A DNA stretch of 64,000 bases from Paracentrotus lividus (taxonomy: Eukaryota; Echinodermata; Echinoidea; Camarodonta; Echinidae), in NCBI GenBank assembly GCA_940671915.1, contig CALNVZ010002100.1, positions 7,941,500-8,005,499 on the forward strand. Reading direction: 5' to 3'. Below, one piece after another: positions 1-12,000 of this stretch (the stretch's first letter is position 1; every line of letters begins with the position of its first letter). The translations under genes were made by a program, and so were the position numbers. A model generated the notes under the pieces. The model did no database searches. It had not been told where the DNA came from and worked only from the letters and a program-made list of their open reading frames with translations.

Positions 1-24
1 CCTATATCTACGCCCGAAAGCAAA

Positions 25-27
25 ATG
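25..27 (+). CDS. COMMD4: COMMD4 exon 1 coding part (start codon only)
   Basis: The ATG is followed immediately by a strong GTAAGT donor at 28. The next exon supplies R-F-R-F-C-G, matching the family N-terminus. Bases 1-24 are 5' UTR; the promoter lies outside the window. Confidence 0.9.
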
Positions 28-3000
28 GTAAGTATCATAAAATTAGATACATCTCTGTAGCTTGTTTTGAATAGAATATTTTATTAGTGTTCTAACTTTA
101 CCAGATAGATTAATGGGTGGTCGTCGACGTTGTCATCTGCCTGATCTGGTCATTACATTGTCATGATTGTCGAATGTTGATTGTTACGCTGTGTATACAT
201 ACGTATAGGTTCGAAGGGGGCGTGGTCAAACGTCAAGCAAGAGTAGGCCTATGACATGTTAGAATAACTATACAATTAATACCCTAGGTCTAGATCTACT
301 CATAACATAAGATGGCAGGTACAAAAGGAAGACTTGATCGTTGGATGTTGGTCATTGATTGAAAAGGAGAGAAAAGTTAAGTCTTTTTGTCTGTTTTTAA
401 GCTACAAGTTTTATCAAGTGGGGTAACATAACTTAACTGTGTTAGTTTGTAAGAATCTTGCAATACATTAATCAACATTATTTATTTTTCTTATTCATTG
501 TTTATCTTTAATCTACAGAGATTCAGATTTTGTGGAGATTTGGACTGCCCAGATTGGGTGCTTGCAGAGATCAGCATTCTTAGTAAAATTGTAAGAACAC
601 AGTTCTATGATGTCTATTCTAAGTTTTTTACACGTTGTCATTTCTCAAAATATGTAACTTTCATGTCAGTCACACTATTTGAAGTTAGAAAGTCAGTTGA
701 TCCTTTAGGCTTTAATAGCCTGCATTTATAAAACTATAAACATCGAATGAATGTTTGGTTAAATCAGATAAGACACCCTTTTATTTCTGTTCGCATTGTT
801 CACAGTGTGTGCTTTAAACTTAGTCTTTTTCAATAAAAGTGTGAAAATTGTAATTGTTGGTTTCAATTTTTTTTTTTATATATGGTCATCAAAATTTCAG
901 TTAAAATTACTTTTTTATCTTTCTTTCATGTAAGATATAGATCAAATAACTACAAAGGTATGCTGTTTGTTGCACATGCAAATTATTAATCAAATTAACT
1001 AATTAAACGCAGTATAAGAAAAATTCTGTATGTTGTACCATGTTAACAAATTAAAGAAAGAAAAACCAAGAAGATAACAGAAAGGAAACAAAAGCAAAGC
1101 TAATTGTGAATGTATGAGAAAGATAACTACCATGGATGAGGTTTCTTATGCCCCAAGTTGACACTTGCACAAATTTGGGCCCAGACTAGTTAAGTTTGCT
1201 TAATAGTCTGGGTAATCGGTTTCTGACCAGTGCTGAAGGGTGTGGGCCAAAAAATTTTTGCATGCACTTCACAAAGAGCTTGCGCACCTGGCCCACATCC
1301 TCCAGCACTGACCACAAAGTGTTCATGAAGTGGCACGTATCGATTCTCAAATTATTGATAAACTAGTCGGGCTCAAATTTGTGCAAGTGTCATGGAGGCC
1401 AAAATTGAGTTAATCATTAACTCTTTGCCTGCCACATTAATTTTAAGCATAAATAAGAAGACTTTTCTCTTTAATTATTAAAAATATTATAACAATATTT
1501 GCTTTGTATTAACTAGGAGAAATTATGCCTCAGGCCTGGCCCTCGCATTATCAGTGATTTTCAGATCTTTTAGCCCATCCATTACAGAGAGAATGAATTA
1601 TTACGATTGTATAGTTAATGTGTACAATTGTGACTATAGTCGAATTTGGCAGGCAAAGAGTTAAATCACTTACATTGGGATTGTGGGTTTCGATCTGCAT
1701 CATGGCACCACCTGCAAGGCAGTTTATCTAGCTTTCCTCACCAAAATTTAGTAGGAAGTGAATGGCATTGTGGTTAGATTGACAGAAGTGTCCACCTGGA
1801 ATACACTCCAGGGAGCGGAGAATGTGCATACATTGTGTGCAGGGTGATATCTGTAACTATAAATAAACCCAGATTTAATCATTATTTATTTGATGCCAAA
1901 AATGCTAAATGAAATGCTGATGTTCTCTATCTTTAATTACAGACATCAGTTAAGATGAAGCAGCTGTGTGGGCAAGTCATTAAAGACCTGTTGGGAGACA
2001 ACATTGATGTGAGTATAGAACATTTCAGATTTGTGCAGTATAAATTTGAGGAATGTGGAATTCTCTGGCTCTGTAAATAACGGAAAAGGTTGGTCAAGAT
2101 ATCTGTAGGCAGAGAAGTGGAGGGGGGGGGATGATTCACTGAATCGGACTGATAACATTCCAGCGACTTTGGGGCTTGATATCAGTTTCAGCATAAATAA
2201 ATCCTATCTCACTGGTTTGCTGAACCGCTATTAATCTGGGATTGATTTTTAATCCCGCTATTCGTATATTCCATATAAATCAACCAATCATAAAAGTTTA
2301 TTTTGACATCCTAAAATTATGCAAACAACTGGTTATTAAAAGAAAAATGCAGCAGTGGATCCAAGATTTGAATATAAGTGGGGGCAGCCAGACAAGGAGG
2401 CGTAGCTGAAAATTCTTACAATTTTAACATGTGGGCCTACAGTCAATGAGTGCTTTTGAAAAAATAAGGGGGGGGGGGGCAACTGGATACACCACTGTAA
2501 TTAGGGTTGGGCGAATCTCAACCTTTGTTTTCAAACAAGTTGTTTCTATAGTAAAATTCGACGTAGATACTGAAAATGACAATTATTTTTTGCATACGAT
2601 GACGTCTTACGTCGCTAAAGTGCAAAAAACCAAAATGGCGTATTATGCCCAATTATCACACTTTTTATACGTATAAACCACTTTTATTGCGTTTTTATAT
2701 GGCTTTTGGGTGTCAGGTAACCCAACATGATTAATCCAACATGATTATTCCTACCAAAGTTGACTGTTAGTGTAGTTTGGTAGTTAGTTTCTGTCAATAT
2801 CGAGCAAAAATCACTAAATAACACCTATAACACATACTAGGTACATTAGGTCATGATAAAATTGTCAGATTTGAGCTTTTAGACCATCAAAATCCATAAA
2901 GAAACAAAATAGAACCAGTTTATACCTATAAAGTGTGTGATGAATGGGCAAAATACACTATTTTGTTTTTTTGCACTTTAGCGACGTCAGACATCATCGT

Positions 3001-6000
3001 ACACAAAAATCATTGTCATTTTTAGATTCTACATCAAATTTGACTATAGAAGTAACTTGTTTGAAATAACTTTTCAGAAAAAAGTAATTATTTGCCCAAC
3101 CCTACTGTAATGGGTTGGTTGGCGTGCTTATAATTGATTGTTGATGTCATAATCAAATCTGCACATGCATAGGCTATCCAACGCTCGGCACTAACATGTG
3201 CCCGGGCGCCCGGGGCAACTAGATTGGGCTGTCGGGCAACCAAATCCAGAAAAAATGAACAAAAGTGTTTGCCGACTGGGGCGCCCATTTTGGGGGATTT
3301 TTTGTGGTATAAAGAGAAATTCAAATTGTATATTTCACTTGTAATCTTGTAATCATATTCCACCGAAGCGCACATTTCCCTGGTTGAGGATTGAGATTGC
3401 CAATGATTATGTAGAGTGCATGCATGCAGCGCGCAGGTATGAGTGTGCCATGTTATGTGTATACATGTGTGTGGATCTATGTGTGTGCATGTGTTGCAAT
3501 AAAAGCGCATGTGATGGAGTTCTGTGGTTGAGATGTATATTTTAAAAGAGAAAGAGAGGAGGAGAGGGAAAGAGAGAGAGAGAGGGGGGAAAGATATAAG
3601 TTGATGAAAATCATGAAAAGTAGAAAGATGGGAACGGAAGCAGAAAGTTTGTATGATGTTTTGATGAAGCGACAAGGTTTTTTTGGCTAGAGGATGGATC
3701 GTAAACAATCACACTGCACTGTCGGTGTTTTGGGGATTCCACTATTACTGGAGATGTCTTGCGATCATGGCCACTTTGTATCTTGATGCATGGGAAACTT
3801 ACAAGATGCATATTCGCATGAAAAAAATGATTGAAACAAAGAGGGACAAAAAATTTTAAAAAATAATTAAGATACAGTAATTGGACCCCGCCAAAAGAAG
3901 AAAGAAAAATGAAATAACAACTACCCCCCAAAATACATAAAACAAAATCACAAAGTAAATAAAAAAAAATAATAAAAAAAAAAAAACATAAAAATAAATA
4001 AGGATTTCTGAAGTAATCTTAGTTTTACAGTTTTTAGGAAACAACAAAACATTAGCGCTGAAGTGAAGATTAAACAAAGAATTAAGAAAATACATCTGCA
4101 CTTAATAAACTACCCTTAAGGTCTTGCAGTGCAGGGAGACTAGTACTAGACAACTGCGCGGACTATCAAGCTAGCTGTTTTGAAATCTTTGGCCATGCGA
4201 AGTGTTCTTTTAGAGGTTTTATGCTTATTTTATGGACCTGTCGAACCTGATTTTTTCTCAGGAACGATGTTCTAGGGGTAAGATTTCTTTGTTTGTGATT
4301 TTTATGTTTGATGCATATTTTTGTTGGTGAATTCGAGGTAAATTGTGCAATCTGTTTCTTATCGTCAGCACCCTTCATCGCCAATGTCCAGGCCGGTAGC
4401 TGGTGTTTACAACTCTCACTGGTAGTTGCAATATGTTGTGCGGTCAATTAACATCAATAATATTGCATTGTGTTAACCTAAAAACCTCATGGAATATACT
4501 TTCAGGCATCCCATCAACTTGACTTCACACAGGTATGTAGTGTGATTTAACTTCTTATATTTTGACATAATTTGTTTTAGAACTATGTAGTAAAAGTCTT
4601 TGCTTTCGTCGATCCCAAGGCAGCCTATCTCTATACTGCACCCCCAACTTTTGACTTTCTTGTCACGGCAAAACGGCGGCGTAACCGCTAAGGGTTATTT
4701 TTAGAATTTTTTTTTTTTTTTTTTGGTTATTCTGTCTGAGTGAATTTATTGATTCATTATTAGAAGCCATGCTTATGGCCCCAAACGAGAATGAACTACA
4801 ATTAGCTGTTGCCGCAAACAGGGTTGTGATTACACATGTGAATCAAACAAGAGATCTTTGTTTTATGGTTTTTTTTTTTTTGTTTTTTTTTCGGGCAACC
4901 AGATTTTTCATTCGGGCAACCAAATCTGGGGGAAAATGGAAATCTGGTTGCCCGGTAGGGCAACCAAAAAAAATTGTTAGTGTTGAGCGTTGGCTATGCA
5001 CTTGAAATAATGGGTTTGAGCTCACTATTTTAAAATCTAGGTCAGGGCAAAAGTGAATGATTCAAAAGCAATCGGAATCGCTTTTACTCTTAAAAGTGAT
5101 TTTTATGCTAAAATTGATTCCAAATGTTAACTTAGTGAAGTGGTGCATTAAAGCAATATTACTCGTAGGAATGATGAAAATTGATTTTTTAATTAGTACA
5201 GAATTAGTATTTATTATTTGTTAGTAAATCACCCCCAGGAGGCATAAGTTGTAAAAAAATTCTTTGTTGACCAATCTTTAATCACTACCTAAATGAAAAT
5301 GTGCTGTGTTCATTGTGAAATGGCGATGCATCTGTGTCTACTGGTAATTTTACACAATCAGTTTTTGATGTCTTTGTAGAATAATACTTACATTTTACAT
5401 TTTAACAAATATCAGATTTTATGTTGCTTTTAATTTTTATTATAGTTTGAGAAAGTTTACAAGTTGACTGCTGATGCGAAGTATGGTAAGTAACTGAAAA
5501 TGAAATTATAGATGTGTGTGGGAGTATTCAATGTATAACATGGCCATAACATTATTCATATTGGTTTAACTTTGAGGCAATAATGGGTATTAGTGAAATC
5601 TGAGTGTAGATTATTCTACATGAAATGTTTGAATATAAGAGGCCTTTTCGGAGGGGGAAAGATATAAGTTGATGAAAATCATGAAAAGTAGAAAGATGGG
5701 AACGGAAGCAGAAAGTTTGTATGATGTTTGATGAAGCGACAAGGTTGTTTGGCTAGAGCATGGATCGTAAACAATCACACTGCACTGTCGGTGATTTTGG
5801 GGATTCCACTATTACTGGAGATAGTCTTGCGATCATGCCACTTTGTCATTTGACTGATGGGAAAACTTACAAGATGCATATTCAGGCTGAAAAATAATGA
5901 TGAACAAAGAGGGACAAAAATTAAAAATAATAAGAATACAGTAATGGACCCGCAAAAGAAAAGAAAAAAATGAATAACAATACCCCAAAAATACATAACA

Positions 6001-9000
6001 AAATAAAAGTAAATAAAAAAAAAATAAAAAAAAAAAACATTAAAAAAATAAATAAGGAATTACTGAAGTAATCTTAGTTTTACAGTTTTAGAAAACAACA
6101 AAACAATTAGCGCTGAATGAAGATTAAACAAAGAATTAAAAGAAAATACATCGGCACTTAATAAACTACCATTAAAGGGTCTGCATGCAGCGGAGACTAG
6201 TATAGCACAACATGCGCCGCGACGATCAGTAGCTGTTTTGAAAATCTTGGCCATGCGAAGCTGTTCTTATCAGAGGTTTTATGCTTATTTTGGACCTGTC
6301 AGACACCTGATTTTTCTCAGGAACGATGTTCTAGGGGTAAGATTTCTTGTGTGATTTTTATGTTTGATGCATATTTTGTTGTGAATTCGAGGTAAATGGC
6401 AATCTGTTTCGATTATCGCAAGCACCCTTCATCGCAATGTCCAGGCCGGTAGCTTCGGGTGTTTACACACTCTCCACCTGGTAAGTTGCAAATATGTTGT
6501 GCGGTCAATTAACATCAAAAATGATGTGTTAACCTAAAAAACCCTCTGAATATACTTCTTCCAGAGCATTCCATCAACTTGGACTTCACACAAGGTATGT
6601 AGTGTGATTAACTCTTCATATTTTGACATAATTTGTTAGAACTATGGTAGTAAAAAGTCTTTGACTTTCCGTCGATCCAAGGCAAGCCTATCTCTATACT
6701 GCACCCAACTTTTGACTTCTTGTCAACGGCAAAAAACGGCGGCGTACACCGCTAATAAGGGTATTTTTGAATTTTTTTTTTTTTGGTTATCATGTCTGAG
6801 TGAATTTATGATTCATTATTATGAGCCCATGCTCTATGAAGCCCCAAACGAGAATGAACTACAATTAGCTGTTGCCGCAACCAGGTGTGATTACACATGT
6901 GAATCAAACAAAGATCTTGTTTTAATGTTTTTTTGTTTTNNNNNNNNNNNNNNNNNNNNNNNNNATAAACGGTTCCATGTAACGGTCCAAGTAGGTTGGA
7001 AATAGCCCAACAATATTAATTTCATAATTGCGTTACCAGGCCTTTTATGGACCAGCTATAACACTTTTATTTTAGATAAGGCAATTTCTGCAGATTATAA
7101 CAACGTCGCACTAACATGTGCCCGGGCGCCCGGGGCAACTAGATTGGGCTGTCGGGCAACCAATCCAGAAAAAAATGAACAAAGTAGTTCCCGACTGGGC
7201 GCCCACATTTTGGGGGATTTTTTTTGTGGTATAAAGGAAATTCAAATTGTATTTTCACTTGTAATCTTGTAATTATTCCACCGAAGCGCACATTTCCCTG
7301 GTTGAGGATTGAGATTGCAATGATTATGTAGAGTGCATGCATGCAGCCGGCAGGTATGAGTGTGCCATGTTTATGTGTATACATGTGTGTGGATCTATGT
7401 GGTGCATGTGTTGCAATAAAAGGCGCATGTGATGGAGTTCTGTGGTTGAGATGTATATTTTAAAAGAGAAAGAGAGAGGGAGAGGGAAAGAGAGAGAGAA
7501 GGGGGGAAAGATATAAGTTGATGAAAAATCATGAAAGTAGAAAGATGGGAACGGAAGCAGAAAGTTTGTATGATGTTTGATGAAGCGACAAGGTTTGTTT
7601 TGGCTAGAGATGGATCGTAAACAATCACACTGCACTGTCGGTGATTTTGGGGATTCCACTATTACTGGAGATAGTCTTGCGATCATGCCACTTTGTCATT
7701 TGACTGATGGGAACTTTACAATTTTTCATTCGGGCAACCAAATCTGGGGGAAAATGGAAATCTGGTTGCCCGGTAGGGCAACCAAAAAAAATTGTTAGTG
7801 TTGAGCGTTGGATTATAGGTTGACAAAGATTCATACTTATTGTTTTCTATCCCCACAAACGATTAGAAATTAAACAAATTTCTATTTTAATCTCATGTTG
7901 GTGTAAGAAATATAAAATTCTTCTTCTCTATTTATGTAATAGTTGGCACATTTTGAGACAAAAACAACTGAACTCTTCAAACTAGATCATATTATTTATT
8001 AATATTTAATAATAATAATATTTATTAATGATAATAATTATTTTATATTAATTATTTTGTTGTTAACAGAATCAAGTGATGTGAAAGCAAGCATTGCTGC
8101 TCTGTCCTTCATCCTGTCTAGTGCAGCCAAATACAATGTGAATGGAGAATCGCTCTCAAATGAATTACAACAATTGGGTCTACCCAAAGGTGAGAATCGT
8201 TTAGCATACATGTTAGTCGCAGCTCCCATTATATCTAATGCAAATTCAATTAAATTCTGTTATAAATGAGGCAATTCCCCCAGTCCCTATGTTACAAAAC
8301 ATATAAACATATTTGCCTGTAGGGCTCTACATTAAGTATAACCTCATTGTAATTGCTGTGGACTATTGCAGGTTGAAAAAATAAATAGTAAAACAGGATG
8401 TATGTATCTATTCTTTAAAAATATTTATATATGTACAATCTCTCTCATAACTTTGTAGCAACATGGATTATGGTTATGAAAATCATTTATCTTTATCATT
8501 TGTACATAATATTAGGATGAATCGTCTTAAATAATGTTTTCATATTTATTCAGATTTAGTGAACAATTCTTTGAGTTATTGCCATTTAGTATGCACATAC
8601 ATGTACTTTTAGTGTGCTTTCATCTACATTATTTTGTAACATATTTTCATGTGTGACAAATAACTGGGAAATCAAGGCAGAGGTTCAACAGATATTTGTC
8701 CCCTCACTTTAACGCAATTGGCTAACATCTTAAGTAAGAATTTAAAAAAAGCTCATTTCTTCAGTTGAAATGGTACTAACATATGATTTATAGTTTAAAA
8801 TTACTAATCTGAAAGTATCATAATGTAATATTTATGGAAAGTGCTTTTTAATTGTGAAAAATCGAAGCCAATGATTGAAAACAATAATAATCTTTTTCCA
8901 GCGGTCAGTTACTGTGAAGGCCTTCTTGTTTCCTTGTTAAATTTCTTTTAAATCAAATTGTATTGTTTCATATACATGTAGTTTGATTATATTGAGTTAT

Positions 9001-12000
9001 AATTAGAAAGAAAGTCTGATTGTCTCAATTTGAAAATGATATTTAATGGTATCTAACCATACTGATTGATCAATATCGTTTCGACTTTTAATTCTTATCG
9101 TGCCAAGAATAGATAATCAAAATATCTGTTTGTAACAAAATTATAGCATTTTATTTTTAAAAATTGATGGTTTCTGAGTAGATACGAAGCTATATCCATG
9201 TACATATTTCATCATGACGTGAGATATTTTTTAATTATAGGTTCATATTGATAGCATTTGCCTTTAAATAACAAAATCCCAGAATAATTTACTCTTGTAA
9301 GCAAAGGAATATTGTAGGTCTGAGAAACTTTGAAAAGTTCTTGTAAATAAACTATGTAATGTAAAAAAGGTTACTCTAAAGGATTTCCAATAGACCAGTA
9401 TACTAACATATTCAAATTTTATGCATACTTTTTTCCTGGTGACATAGTAACAGTATTCAAACAACCTGTGATAAAAGAATGAACTACTATACATGGAATT
9501 CAGTTTACATACATTAGTTGTTTGCTATGTCGGGCAAGCCTCAGGCAAGCTTTCTGGATATAAACCTTTCAAACTAATTTGTTATTTTATTGTGCAGAAC
9601 ATTCTACAGCCCTAAGCAGATCATATGGTGACAAACGAGATAAGATGCAGGAATGTTTCAGATCCAGAAGCCTAAGATGTAAGTTCAAGAGCACACTGCC
9701 CTATCATTTGCTTTAAAAAAGTAGGCGCTGCTGCACTAGCTCGAGCTAAAAAAATAGTGCGCTAATTGGTGGATCAGGAAAAAACCCGAAAAAAAGAAAC
9801 AGGTCCTGCACTTGCTCAAGCTATTTCAAAATTTTGCATTTACGACTTGACCTAACCTTGAACAAACATGTCCAATGTCTATTGAGCAACTGGTAACTAC
9901 TGCTACCGTATACACGCACAGGTGCACGAATTTGGATTTAGCTCAAGCAAGTGCAGCTCTGCGCAAGATAGCTCAAGTTTTTTCCAAAAATCCTGAAATG
10001 ACTCAGGCTTGGATTTCCTCCAAATTAGCGCGCTATTTGACCACAAAGTTGGATCCGCTCTGATCGAGCTAATTCATTGGATTATAAATAGCGCGCTATT
10101 TAAAATAGCTTGAGCTAGTGCAGCACCGCCTAATGAGTCCTGGGCTTCCATGGGTAATTTAACACCATGGATGTTACCCAGTAACAGGTCACCTTGAGTT
10201 TTATCATTAACAGACCATATATACTTCTTTATATGATATTCCACCCATCGCCCCATTTGGAAAAGTCATTATCTCACTTTTCCTGGCCCATTGATGCCCG
10301 AAGCAGGCCAAAGAATGTTTATGATGGGGCAGCTAGTATTGCTGTGGTCCAGAAATTTAGCTTCAAGACAAGTATATCCTGTGCTTTTTACAAAGTCTGT
10401 TGTTAGCAAATTATCATCCACTCCCCTAAAAGCCCACGACTTACTGTGTTTAAAGCTTGAGTTTTGCAACTTTGTTGAAAGGCATGATCAATTTGTTTAA
10501 CATGTAATTCCCTTAATTAAATAGTCTTTTTTTAATTATTATTCCTGTCAATCAGAACTCTTGTCCTAATGAGTACTGCAATTAAGACGTGCAGGTCATA
10601 CACGGTGCATTCGCTAAAGGGATATCCCTAAAGTCCGCAGGGCCGATAGTCCGCGGTGCCTAAAGACATCTTAACCTTGGTGCAGGATCATCTTGAACTG
10701 GGGTCCTAGGTCTATCGGCCCGCGGTCTATCAGACTGTAACATTCGCTACTACCTATGCTCACTTTAATTTGTGCTTGGTTTATTTCAACGTATCTTAAA
10801 AGTCATGGGTATTTTTAGAAGAGAAAAAAGCCTATTAGTATGAAGAGCTGAAAGCCAGTGTGTGTGGGGGGTATGATTAAGGAGGAAACCTACAATGTAT
10901 GAAACAGGTGCCATACATAATGGGTGCATGTGTACATGTTCATTCGGGTGTCCATGTGCTTTTGTGCTCTAAATGATGAATTAGCGTTTTCTCTGTCACT
11001 TCTTGGCCGATTTTGATTCTAATGGATAAAGGTTGGTGAAGGCTTCCTACACACAATACTCTTTAATGCAAATTTATGCAAAAAATGGCTCATCTCCGTC
11101 TTTTTATGACTGAGATTTTTTTTTTTTTTTTTTTTCCCTCCACCTGGGAGAACTACAGAATTCAGAATTTTGGAATTTTGTTTAAATCATTATTTATGCA
11201 AATTCATACAAATCTTTTAACAAATCACCCCTTCCCCAAGCAAATGCTTTTTGCCATTCTACAGTGCATCCCATAAAAAAGTACACCCAACTTTGAGAGC
11301 CTCAACTTAAAATTGTATATGTTATATGACATTAATTTTTATTTCATGTGAAAGAATAAAGTACACTCTATCCCGTGAAACCAAACTTATACATGTGCTG
11401 TCATGGATGACCGAGCAGTCAAGCTTTGAAAACTGCTGTCAAAATCAACATGTTCCAAATTCTGTCTGAAGCAACCCTGACTTTATGATCAATCTTTCAT
11501 TGTTTTAGGTAAGCCTTCCTTAGTGCATTCATGAGGGACAAGAGTTAATTGGACTATTGAAATGCAAGGGTTGCTTTTGCCCAAACTGTGTACAAAGCAA
11601 TTTTGACACTCATTTTCTAAAGCCCAAGTGCTCTGTAAACAGACACAGCACTGGTATCACTACATTTTGTAGATAGAAGAAAAGTTACTCTTTTGCCTGA
11701 AATAAAAATAAATGTCACAAAAGTTATATTATTTTTTTATGAAGCTCTCAAAGTTCAGTTAACTTTTTTTTGGGGGGGACGTAAATTCAACGCTATAGCA
11801 AAGCTCTACACAGTAACTAATATTGAGATTATATAACCTGACTCAATAGTGCAAATGTGTTATGCTAATCTTTTCTTTTTTTTATTGTGTTCAGTATCCA
11901 AATTTGATTCGGTGGACTGGAGAGTAGATTACATTCTTGGCTCCAGCGAAATAGAAACAATCAATGAGCCTAATCTTCAACTTAGACTCAAGCTACGAGA

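Noticed and set aside
3088-3708. 206-residue minus-strand open frame inside element copy 1
   Set aside because: Low-complexity composition (S/F/L/H), spanning a GA tract and the element's left end. The frame is broken in the other copies and it resembles no transposase.
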